The notes under the pieces: generated by a model
What the model was told of the DNA's origin: nothing
What the model saw: only the letters and a program-made list of their open reading frames with translations
Database searches by the model: none
Part shown: positions 1 through 9,197 of the stretch, one piece after another
Position numbering within the stretch: the stretch's first letter is position 1
Layout: each line of letters opens with the position of its first letter
Position numbers and translations under genes: made by a program
Assembly: GCA_020746835.1 (NCBI GenBank)
Contig: JAGPNK010000006.1
Span: forward strand, 868,001 to 932,000
Source of the DNA: Stachybotrys elegans
Lineage: Eukaryota; Ascomycota; Sordariomycetes; Hypocreales; Stachybotryaceae
Length of the DNA: 64,000 nt
Reading direction: 5' to 3'

Positions 1-1380
1 CAGATCCGAAAACGAGATTAGGTCACAGTTAGAATACCCAATAGTCACAGAAGCGGGACACGAGCAAAACATGCTCGCGGGCCAGAGCGATTCATCTGAT
101 GATGAGGAAGCCGCCGACCCTGGCCTGTTTACGAACAGATTCCCTTACACGGAGCCATCCGCCGGTGCCTCAACGAACCCTTGTGCTTGTGCCCCGTCCC
201 AGCAGGTGTATTGTACCAGAGGCTAGCGAAGTGCACCTGTCATCTCCACGCACGAGGCCATCGTCGCTGGAAGCGCCCTCTCTCTGCGATCTAGGATGGG
301 CGGGAACGGACAGGACAGGACAGGGGGCGTTTGGGGACGGGGGTGCTTTTGAGACGGCTCCTGCGACACTGGAGGCCCCAGGGAGGAGGGGGCCTTGGCG
401 AGGGTCAAACGGTCAACACCTTCGGCCCAGCCTCGAGCCGAGAGGAGACCCGTGTTTCCACGATGGGGTATTTTTTCTTCTTTCATCTTGTTCATCTGAG
501 GTTCGTCTGGTGAGGTTTGTGCTGGCACGAGCGTCGTTGCGTGGGGAGGAGGGAGGAGGAGGCGGCTGATGTCGCTATGGCGCAACCGATGGGCGATAAT
601 ACTGGGGCCCCCCTTTTGTTTGCTGAGGGCACTTGTTTGGAGGAAGCCAAGATGGTTTGGCCATCGTGTTTGGCCCGTGATATCTGGGGTTGCTGGTGCT
701 GCTACTACGATCGTGATAGTAAGAGATGGGCGAGTGTGTGTGTGCATGTATGCTTAGAAGGAGATAGACTATGTAACAGGTAACAAGAGCCTCTAACAAT
801 AAGCATAAGGAAAACCAAATTGCTGCATTGATCGACATTGATATGCATAACCGCCTACACACTCAATCTCACCACCCTCAGTCGTCATCCTCCGTCGGCC
901 CGCAAGCCCACGATGCCCGCACCGCACCGCACGATGAAACCCTCCTGGCTTGATCGTCCAATGTCATGAAATTTCCATCAAAAACCTATACCACCCCTTG
1001 CCATTATCACACAGTAGCCGCTGTAGCTGTCAACGCGCACGACCCTGCCAGGGGGGGGGGGGGCCGACAGCAAAGTGCTTCAGGCCTTCAGTGGAGACGC
1101 TGCCATCCTACATACCTAGGCAGTGGGTAAGTGAAAAGTTCGCCCCCCAGGAGGTCTCCCAGGAGGTCTCCCAGGAGGTCTCCCAGGAGATGGGCTTCAT
1201 GAGACCCGAATCAACCCTGCCCTGTATCAGAATCCCGCCAACGCCTGGGCTGTGCGCAGGTGCAGGTGCGCAACCGTGGGAAGCGAAATGGAACGGCCCA
1301 GCATGGGTTGGATTCTTCGGATGACTGTTCCGTCTGGTCTTCATTAAGCTTGTTTATGGGGCGGGCGGCTCTTTGCTTCC
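1..1380. other. Gene-free 5' flank
   Basis: I see no convincing gene here. The open frames on both strands are short, overlap each other, and lack domain-like composition. The stretch holds a run of twelve G (1052-1063) and a 12-bp tandem repeat (1148-1190). The part nearest 1640 is probably the upstream promoter of the secreted-protein gene. Confidence 0.5.
1148..1190. repeat. 12-bp tandem repeat (minisatellite)
   Basis: About three and a half head-to-tail copies of AGGAGGTCTCCC. Each unit contains a near-palindrome (GGAG-GTCTCC). It lies about 200 bp upstream of a TATA box and 450 bp upstream of the secreted-protein start codon. Confidence 0.9.
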
Positions 1381-1383
1381 ATG

Positions 1384-1390
1384 TATAAAA
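1384..1390 (+). promoter_or_regulatory. TATA box of the secreted acidic-repeat gene
   Basis: A clean TATAAAA lies 250 bp upstream of the ATG at 1640. It is followed by a long CT-rich leader (about 1415-1620), which is typical of strongly expressed filamentous-fungal genes. The start site itself cannot be seen. Confidence 0.6.
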
Positions 1391-1639
1391 GTCGACGCCG
1401 CTCGGCACGTCTCTTGGTTTGGCCTCCTCTGTCCAGCACCGCTCCAACTTCATCCCATCTCTTCGTGTTTCTTTCACTTCTACAGCTCTGTGAGCTTCTT
1501 CGCTTCTTACTCCCTTCATTCTTTGGGTCTTACTTTCACAAAAAAAACCTTCATTCATTCTTTCGTTGCTGCTGGTCCAGTCAGTCCACTCTCTCGACCC
1601 CCTTTCACTTATAACATCATATAAAACACATCCATCACC

Positions 1640-3085
1640 ATGAAGACCGCCGCTGCTTCTCTCCTGGCTCTTGCCACCCTTGTTGCCGCCGAGGTTCCTC
1701 AGGAGCACTCTCACGAGCGTTTCTTGACTGCCGTCGATGGGCTCCTCGCCCTCGACAACCCTCTCGGCATCCAGGCCGCCGTCTTTGGTCTGCTCGGCAA
1801 CGCCGCCGCCTCTGAGGGTGCCGGCCAAGTGACCAACTTCGACTGCCTGCAGCAGATCACCGCCGACCAGGCCTTCACCAACGCCAAGGCCGCCGGTGAT
1901 GTCGATGGCATGGCCAACGCCCTCATCTTCCGTGCCATTGAGCGCAACACGGGTTCCGTTGGTCTCAAGAGTGTCATCTGCAACGAGACCGCCACCAACC
2001 CTGAGATTGCTGCCATCTCTCAGCACCAGGACCCTGCCTCTGAGGGCGCTGCCGCTGAGAACAAGGCCATCACCCTCGCCCTCGCCCAGCAGCTTGCTAT
2101 TGTTGGCGCCGACCCCCAGCTCGCCCTCCTGTCCGGCACCTTTGAGCCTGGCCAGATCGGTGACCCCACTGGTGCCGGCAACACCTGCGACGACCTCGAT
2201 GACCCCGAGGGTTGCATCTTCACCAAGAACCTCCTCGTCGAGGATGCCACTGCCGACGAGATTGACGCTGCTGTCGCCGAGGTCATGGAGGGCGGTGCTG
2301 CTGACGGTGCTGCTGGTGACGCTGGTGACGCCGCTGACGAGTGCGTCGATGCTCCCGCGGAAGAAGAGGAGGCAGTCGAGGAGCCCGTTGCCGAGGAGCC
2401 CGCCGCCGACGACGAGTGCGTTGTTGCCGAGGAGCCCGCCGCCGACGACGAGTGCGTTGTTGACGAAGAGCCCGCCGCCGACGACGAGGCCGCTACCCCT
2501 ACCTCGGGCAACCTCCAGACCTTCACTGGTACTCTGGGCGGCGCCGCTCCCCCCGTCGTCTCCCAGGCCGGTCAGGACCGCCCCTTCGTCGTCAACGGAG
2601 CCACCTTCAACGACGCTGCCACCGCCAACGTCCGCTCCTGCGACATCCAGAACAACCAGTGCTTCAACGCCATCAACTCTGGCCAGATCGACAACGAGAC
2701 CTCTGAGTGCCTCGAGCAGCAGAACCAGTGCATCGCCACCGCCCGTGGAGGTGCCGCCCGCGTCCGCCGCCACGCCCGTGGTGCTCTGCGCGCTCGCCAG
2801 GACACTTCTCTCGACCTCGGCTCTTGCACTGACCCCACCGTCATCTTCGCCGCTGGCCTCGACAACCGCCAGGAGGAGTCCTTCGGCCCCGCCAGCTCCT
2901 CCGAGTTCGACCACGGCAGCGCCCTCAACATTGGCATCATCACCAGCTTCATCTGCGGCCGCCTGAGCGATGCCTGCAAGGCCCCCGCCGAGACCGTCCA
3001 GGCCTGCCAGGCTGGTGCCTCGGCCGCTGCCGCCCTCCAGGGACAGGCTGCCGCTGATGCCTTCAACACTGCCCTCGGCTTCTAA
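1640..3085 (+). CDS. Secreted acidic/cysteine repeat protein, function unknown
   Basis: Single-exon, 481 residues. The N-terminus (MKTAAASLLALATLVAA) is a clear signal peptide, so the product should be secreted or wall-associated. An Ala-rich N-terminal half leads into an acidic stretch (about residues 230-290) with tandem copies of the motif EEPAADDECVV, giving spaced Cys-Val-Val pairs among Asp/Glu. Next comes a Pro/Thr linker, then a Cys-containing C-terminal domain (NNQCFN, QQNQC, ICGRLSDAC). A basic patch at residues 374-386 (RVRRH to LRARQ) looks like a Kex2-type processing region. Codon use is strongly C-biased at third positions, which with the TATA box and CT-rich leader suggests high expression. 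I recognise it as a type of conserved hypothetical surface protein of filamentous ascomycetes but cannot give it a function. Confidence 0.85.
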   Translation: MKTAAASLLALATLVAAEVPQEHSHERFLTAVDGLLALDNPLGIQAAVFGLLGNAAASEGAGQVTNFDCLQQITADQAFTNAKAAGDVDGMANALIFRAIERNTGSVGLKSVICNETATNPEIAAISQHQDPASEGAAAENKAITLALAQQLAIVGADPQLALLSGTFEPGQIGDPTGAGNTCDDLDDPEGCIFTKNLLVEDATADEIDAAVAEVMEGGAADGAAGDAGDAADECVDAPAEEEEAVEEPVAEEPAADDECVVAEEPAADDECVVDEEPAADDEAATPTSGNLQTFTGTLGGAAPPVVSQAGQDRPFVVNGATFNDAATANVRSCDIQNNQCFNAINSGQIDNETSECLEQQNQCIATARGGAARVRRHARGALRARQDTSLDLGSCTDPTVIFAAGLDNRQEESFGPASSSEFDHGSALNIGIITSFICGRLSDACKAPAETVQACQAGASAAAALQGQAAADAFNTALGF

Positions 3086-3567
3086 GCTGTGCCTGCGGTT
3101 GATTGCTGGTTCTTTTTGTTTTGCGCATCATACCCCAACAATATTGGGTGTTTGGTCACTGTACTACTTTACTTGATGATGACATGATTTTATATAGTTG
3201 GATGGGAGGCTGGCCGGTAGACGAGCCTCTAGAAATCCGCGGGATGGGATCAATACCAAAAGTTGTTGTGCCAATATCAAGATCCGAATGTCCGTGATGC
3301 ATGATTTCTGATCCGCTGGTGAGCAATGAGCCGGAGTGGTAGCCCGTGGACTCCGTGACCTGGGCATGTTAGATCTGCAGTCAAAATGTATCAAATATCC
3401 AAAGAGGGAACGGAACTGTAGGAACCCGGCAATACGCCATAAAGGGACCAAAAACCAATGACATGAAACCTATGAAGTTGGATCCTTTAGGCATTAGGAC
3501 GTCGTCATAGCGCCACAATTTGCCTTACTCTATACCTTTTATTCATTGACTCTTTACGTACATGATA
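3086..3567. other. Convergent 3' intergenic region
   Basis: Separates the ends of the secreted-protein gene (+) and CCT-alpha (-). It should hold both 3' UTRs; I see nothing else. Confidence 0.6.
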
Positions 3568-5452
3568 TCAGTGGCCGTGCCCGTCATCCTCCTCGCCCCT
3601 CTGTTCAGGATCCAGCTTGATCAGAGTATCAATGCGCATGATGCTGATGCAGGCCTCGACGGCACTCTTGAGCTGTCGCACCTTGCTGATGCTGGGCTCC
3701 AGCACGCCAAACTTGAGCTCGTCGACCACCTTGCCGCGGGCCAGGTCGAGACCGTAGTTCTTGTAGCCCTTCTTCTTGGCGAGCACCTTCTCGTCCTCGC
3801 TGGCGTCGCCCTCCTGTATCCGCTGCGACAAGGCGTGCCTCGATCGCAGCTGGGCGACGAGGTCTGTGGCGTCCTGAGCGGCATTGACGGCGAGAGTCTT
3901 GGGGATGATGAGGAGGGACTGGGCGAACTCGCCAATGGCCAGCTGTTCACGGGAGCCGACGGTTCCCGCAAACTCCTCCAGGTAGATGTGAAGAGCCGTC
4001 TCGACGGCGCCGCCACCGGGCACGATGCTGCCGCTCTCCAGCGTCCTCTTGACGGCGCAGAGCGAGTCGTGGACGGAGCGCTCCATCTCGTCGAGAGAGA
4101 AGTCGTTGGGTCCGCGAAGAATACATGACGCCGAGGAGTAGGCCTTGGTACCCTTGATGAGGATGCACTCGTCGTCAGAGATGCGCTCCTGGCTCACCTC
4201 CTCGGCATTTCCGAGGTAGGAGGGCTCAAACTTCTCGTCACCGTTGAGGTCGGACAGGGTGCTTAGGAGAGTGCCGCCGGTGGCCCTGGCTATCCTCCTC
4301 AGGTCCTCCTTCTTGCACCTTCTGACACCCATGACGCCGTTCTCGACGAGCATCTTCAGCACCAAGTCGTCGATGCCCTTGGTCGTCAGGATGACGTTGG
4401 CGCCGGCCTTGATGATCAGCTGAACTCGCTCCAGAACCATACCAGACTCGCGCGCACGAATCTGCTCCAGCTGCTGTGGGTCGTCGACGGTGATCTGCAC
4501 GCCGAGCTTCATCCTCTCCTTCTGCAGGTTCATGTCCAGAATGGCAATCTTGGCGTCCTTGATGTAGGTGGGCATAGCCTGGGATGCCACAGTGCAGTTC
4601 AGAGCATATCCCTTGATCAGAAGAGACTCGCGGGTGCTCTTTCCGTGGGCCTTGAGGATGTTGACCGCCTTGACGGGGTATTTGGACTCGTTCCTGTTGT
4701 TTGTAGACTTGACGGCCAGCATGGCGTCAACAACCATGTCGGCAAAGAAGTCGGAGTCGGCGCCGATGATCTTGCTCGACATGGACGTCTTGGCAATGTT
4801 GAGGAGAGACTCGCGGCCCAGGTTCTCGACCTTGATGCTGACATTCTCGCTGAGATACTTGACGGCCTCTCGCAGGGCAAGTCGGTAGCCGGTGATGATG
4901 GTGGTGGGGTGTATGCGGTTCTTCATCAGCTCGTTGCCGCGTCGCAGGAGCTCGGCGGCGATGAGGACGACCGAGGTGGTGCCGTCGCCGACCTCCTTGT
5001 CCTGCTGCTGCGCCAGGTCGACGAGGATCTTGCCGGCAGGGTCTTCGACGTCGAGGAGAGTGAGGATGGTGGCGCCGTCATTGGTCACGGTCACATCCTA
5101 AAGGACTATAGTCAGGAATAACCCATACGTTGGGACTATAAGGGGGATTCTTCTGCTCACACCGATGTCGTCGACCATCATCTTATCGAGACCGCTGGGG
5201 CCGAAGGAGCTCTTGACGACATTTGCGATGGCCTGGGTTGCCAGAACTGCCAGAACAAGTTAGTGAATGCTGCTCATGCTCCGACCTTTTGACTCAATGT
5301 CGTGATGCATCGTGCTGGCCAGCATCCAGTTTGGACGTTTGGACGTTTGGACATGTTGACGTACCGTTCTGGTCTCGAATGTCGGAGCCGGAGATCTTCT
5401 GGCCGCCCAGGAACAGGGTGCCGTTCCGGGGCTGCTCAAACATGGACGCCAT
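3568..5452 (-). CDS. CCT1: Chaperonin TCP-1/CCT subunit alpha
   Basis: Subunit of the cytosolic chaperonin ring that folds actin, tubulin and other proteins using ATP. Three exons: 5365-5452, 5161-5246 and 3568-5097, joined at GTACGT...CAG and GTGAGC...TAG, giving 567 residues (family about 550-560). The start is the upstream of two close ATGs (MASMFEQPR). The group II chaperonin signatures are intact: [12 protein letters not shown] spanning the second exon, TNDGATIL (about residues 63-70), the ATP-binding GDGTT (95-99), and IVPGGGAVE in the C-terminal equatorial domain. The acidic/His tail (EEDDGHGH) is normal for a eukaryotic CCT subunit. Its start faces away from the prolyl-tRNA synthetase gene. 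The pattern matches alpha ([18 protein letters not shown]) better than the other paralogues. Confidence 0.95.
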
Positions 5453-6165
5453 GATTGCAAGTGGTGTGGCACGGCGCTTTGCTTGGAGGAGAGGGGGAGG
5501 AAGAGTTTGGGTGTTGTGGTGGAAAGTCTCTGCCTGCGTTTGTCTGCAAATATCTAGACCCTGTCCACCATCTTCCGAGCTGCTGCTAACCAAAGCTCCT
5601 CCCTCCTCCAACCAGATGCTACCCCTCGCCTTATTTCTTTTTTTCGTGGTACAAAACCCCGGAAGCTGGTATTGTTCCAGCTCCGGTGCCTGCACTAAAC
5701 CAGCACTCAGGGCACTCCAGCATCCCTACAGGGCATCGAGGGGCGGCTTGGGGCAGGCGGTAGGTGGTGAGGGTGGGGCTGGCATCCCACCACGATTGGT
5801 CGGGCTTCAACGCGGGCCTGAAATTCATTAGGTCGCGTCTCTGCCCCTCATTCAGTCAGTCTATCAAACGGCGGGGCACTTTTGGCTGCCAATTCGAGAC
5901 ACAGCGGGCGTAGTCACTGAAACCCTTCTTCTCGTGCCCCCAAAACGCCTCTTTTTTTTCGCCTTTGGGGTCGAACTTCGTGACTCATCCGTTGGCACTC
6001 GGAGTCTGGGACGACTTGTTTCTTCTTCTTCTTTCCCCCCTTTTCCAAGCAAGCCCGCTACTTCTGTCCACTGGTTGCCGAGGACTCAGGTTCCGTGCGA
6101 CATCCCACTATCAAACATTACCCCTCGTCGCCCCCAGTACAATCAATAAAAACGACAGGCCCGCC
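5453..6165. promoter_or_regulatory. Divergent promoter region CCT1 / prolyl-tRNA synthetase
   Basis: A 713-bp region between two start codons facing away from each other. It must contain both promoters. The right half is CT-rich on the + strand (about 6010-6060), consistent with the 5' UTR of the synthetase. No specific factor site is identified. Confidence 0.55.
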
Positions 6166-7892
6166 ATGGAGGGCGCACCCCCCGAGCAGTCCAAGAGCGC
6201 CTTGAAGAAGGCTGAGAAGGCGGCCAAGCTCGCTGCTGACAAGGCTGCAAAGGCCGCGAAGCAGGCTACTCTTCCTGTTGGCCAGGGCAAGAAGACGGAC
6301 GATATCATTGGTATCACCGTCTCCAAGACGGACAACTTCCCAGCATGGTACCAGGAGGTGGTTATCAAGGCCGAGATGGTCGAGTACTACCAGGAGATTT
6401 CAGGCTTCTTTGTTCTCCGCCCTCTGTCTATGCACATCTGGAACACCATTCGCAAGTGGTTCCAGAGCCATATCGAGGAGATGGGTGTTGAGGAGACGAG
6501 CTTCCCCGTCTTCTTATCAGCCAAGTCGCTCGAGAAGGAGAAGGACCACGTCGAAGGTTTTGCGCCCGAGCTGGCCTGGGTCACCAAGGCGTAAGTCATG
6601 TCTTTGCTTCTACGTCAAGCTGCGGCGAGCGTCAATTGCTAACCCCGAGTAGAGGAGACAAGGACCTCGAAGTCCCCGTCGCCATCCGTCCTACCTCCGA
6701 AGCCGTCATGTACCCCTACTACTCCAAGTGGATTCGTAGCCACCGCGATCTCCCCCTCCGCCTGAACCAATGGAACTCGGTCGTGCGATGGGAAGCCAAG
6801 CAGACCACTCCTTTCCTCCGAACTCGCGAATTCCTCTGGCAGGAGGGTCACACCGCCCACCTGACTGAGGAGCTGGCCGGCAAGGAGGTTCTCGAGATCC
6901 TCGAGCTCTACGCCGGTGTCTACGAGCAGCTCCTTGCTGTCCCAGTCGTTCGTGGTCGCAAGACGGAGAACGAGAAGTTTGCTGGTGGATACTACACCAC
7001 CACCGTTGAGGGCTACATCCCCTCCAACGGCCGAGGTATCCAGGGAGCCACCTCCCACTGCCTTGGACAGAACTTCAGCAAGATGTTCGACATCACCGTC
7101 GAGGACCCTGCCAACAAGGGCTCCCATATCAACGTCTGGCAGAACTCCTGGGGTCTGTCGACTCGTGTGATTGGTGTCATGGTCATGGTTCACGGTGATG
7201 ACAAGGGTCTTGTCCTCCCTCCCCGAGTCGCCAAGGTCCAGGTCATCATGATCCCCGTCGGCATTAACAAGAACACCACCGCCGAGGATCGTCAGAAGCA
7301 TGAGGAGCAGCTTGAGAGCATTGGCGCCACGCTCAAGAAGGCTGGCGTGCTCGTCCAGTCCGACTGGAGAGAGGGTTACACTCCCGCCTGGAAGTTCAAC
7401 GATTGGGAGCTCAAGGGCGTTCCCCTGCGAATCGAGTTTGGACCCAAGGACGCCGCCAAGGAGGTCGTCAGCTACGCTCGACGAGACACTGGCGAGAAGG
7501 GCTCCATCCCCATTGCCGACGTTGCTACCGCCATCCCCGAGCTCCTCGAGACTATCCAGACGGACATGTATGCCAAGGCTGAGTCCGCCTTCCGCGAGCA
7601 CCGTCTCAAGGTCACCAGCTGGGACGACGTCCTCCCTGCTCTGGACAACAAGAACGTTGTTCTTATTCCCTTCTGCCATGGGCCCAAGTGCGAGGATCGC
7701 ATCAAGGAGCTGACGACCCGCGAGGAGCAGACCGACGTCCCCGAGTCCCAGCGTGCCCCCGCCATGGGCATGAAGAGTCTATGCATCCCCTTCGAGCAGC
7801 CTGAGGGCCTCGTCCCTGGCGAGACCAAGTGCCTCAACCCTGAGTGTGAGGCCAAGGCCGTCAGCTGGGTCATGTTTGGCCGAAGCTACTAA
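6166..7892 (+). CDS. Cytosolic prolyl-tRNA synthetase
   Basis: Charges tRNA-Pro with proline for cytosolic translation. Two exons, 6166-6590 and 6653-7892, with a 62-bp intron (GTAAGT, branch GCTAAC, acceptor GTAG), give 554 residues. The N-terminus is a short Lys/Ala-rich helix (residues about 10-38). A class II synthetase core of the archaeal/eukaryotic ProRS type follows: RPTSEAVMYPYYSKW, motif 2 region VVRWEAKQTTPFLRTREFLWQEGHTAH, and motif 3-like PLRIEFGPKDAAKE. The C-terminal extension has Cys residues (CHGPKCED, CLNPECEAKA) and ends GRSY, as in eukaryote-type ProRS where this zinc-binding-like domain closes on a terminal Tyr. There is no fused EPRS part, as is usual in fungi. Confidence 0.95.
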
Positions 7893-8081
7893 GCCAACAA
7901 AATTTTCAAGAATCGTAGATAACGGGATTTCTGTGGGTGCGTGTTTTGCGATGTGTGGCTCCTTGGGAATGGAGTTTTGCTAGGTGATATGAAGGCACGT
8001 AAAGAGATTAGATGCAATACGAGTACATGACCCAAGATGGACTCTTTTCTTACATTTGGTGTGATGTTTCTATCTGCTGGC

Positions 8082-9197
8082 TCAACACCATACATATTTC
8101 TCATTGGAAACCCATTCGACGTTCTCCTCTGAACCCTCGCCAAACCAGCGAAGGCTGGATATCTCGTCCTTCTCGCGAACCACAAACTTGGCCCCGAACT
8201 CGGCCACACCTTCCAGAAGCCCCCTGATGCGCTCATTGGGATTCCACATCTCAATCTTGGCGCAGAGCCAATCCTGGGCCTCCTTCTGCGCGGCCTCGAA
8301 GATCTGCCGCAGAGCCTCGCCCAGCTCCTCGTCAGACATGCCATCCTCGTCCTCAATCGCCAGGCGCAGGATGTACAGCGTGTTCTTTTCGGGCGCAGCT
8401 GCGCCCCCGTAGAGGCCGCGCGTCCACAAGGCCCAGACGCGGCCGCCGGCCCTCGAGGGCGGTGCGTACATGGCGCCGCGGACGACGGCCTTGCGCGAAA
8501 GGGTGTGCTGGCACATGAAATCCTCTCGGTACATGTGCCAGAGCATGGTGTCGGCGTCGGGTAGGATCGCCACCCGTGTCTTTGCCTGAGATCCCTCTGC
8601 AGCGATAAATTTGGCGCGGAGGAGCTTCTCGTCGAGGGCTGCGAGGCCGGGCACATCATCAAGGCTGATGGGGCTCGTCCCGTCGGCCGTCTCGGAACGG
8701 GGATTCCGTACCGGCATCTCGATGTGGTTGCTCTCAAAGGGCGCCCATCCGAGTTTGGCGTAGAACGTCTTGCCGATATCTGAGAACAGCACGGAAAACA
8801 TGACGTCGCCGCCCTCCTCTTTCCGTTTGGGAATCTCCCGCCCCAGGAGGGAGAGCAAGGTGCTTGCATAGCCCTTCCCACGGTACTCAGGGAGGGTGAA
8901 GACGCTGGCTACACCGTACACCCATCCTTCCTTGACGACACCATCCTTTGTCCTTATCAGAGCACGCTTCCGCAGCGTCTCACACGACGACAGCACGGGA
9001 CGGTTGGTTTCGACGGTCCCGTCGGTCAAGATCCACGGGACAAGGCCGCCGTCGCGAGCCAATGGGAACTTGAACCCATCCTCCTCTCTTTTGAGGTAAT
9101 TCTGTACTGACAAGGAGCCCCCCCACAGCGGATGCGTTGCGACCCAAGTGCGCTCTGCTTCCGCTTGAGTCGGGTGTGCAAGGATGAGGTTGGTCAT
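8082..9197 (-). CDS. GNAT acetyltransferase, LYC1 (lysine N6-acetyltransferase) type
   Basis: Single exon. I place the start at MTNLILAHPTQ (9197), giving 371 residues; an in-frame ATG 17 codons upstream (9248) would add a less conserved stretch. The GNAT acetyl-CoA-binding motif is visible as FTLPEYRGKGYASTLL (near residue 100 from the chosen start), and the following region (FYAKLGW) fits a GNAT fold. The N-terminal pattern HPT-AE-ERTW-A-HPLWGG and long C-terminal half resemble the fungal LYC1 family, in which the Yarrowia protein acetylates free lysine during catabolism. The substrate here is inferred. Convergent with the ProRS gene, 189 bp between stop codons. Confidence 0.85.
   Translation of the reverse strand: MTNLILAHPTQAEAERTWVATHPLWGGSLSVQNYLKREEDGFKFPLARDGGLVPWILTDGTVETNRPVLSSCETLRKRALIRTKDGVVKEGWVYGVASVFTLPEYRGKGYASTLLSLLGREIPKRKEEGGDVMFSVLFSDIGKTFYAKLGWAPFESNHIEMPVRNPRSETADGTSPISLDDVPGLAALDEKLLRAKFIAAEGSQAKTRVAILPDADTMLWHMYREDFMCQHTLSRKAVVRGAMYAPPSRAGGRVWALWTRGLYGGAAAPEKNTLYILRLAIEDEDGMSDEELGEALRQIFEAAQKEAQDWLCAKIEMWNPNERIRGLLEGVAEFGAKFVVREKDEISSLRWFGEGSEENVEWVSNEKYVWC

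Noticed and set aside
1211..2914. 567-codon open frame antisense to the secreted-protein gene
   Set aside because: It is the complement of a highly C-biased coding frame, which removes stops on the opposite strand; composition is Gly/Val/Leu-rich with no domain, and it continues into the promoter.
3562..4128. 188-codon frame on the + strand over CCT1
   Set aside because: Antisense shadow of the chaperonin gene.
6639..7679. 346-codon frame antisense to prolyl-tRNA synthetase
   Set aside because: Shadow of the strongly biased sense gene; no domain.
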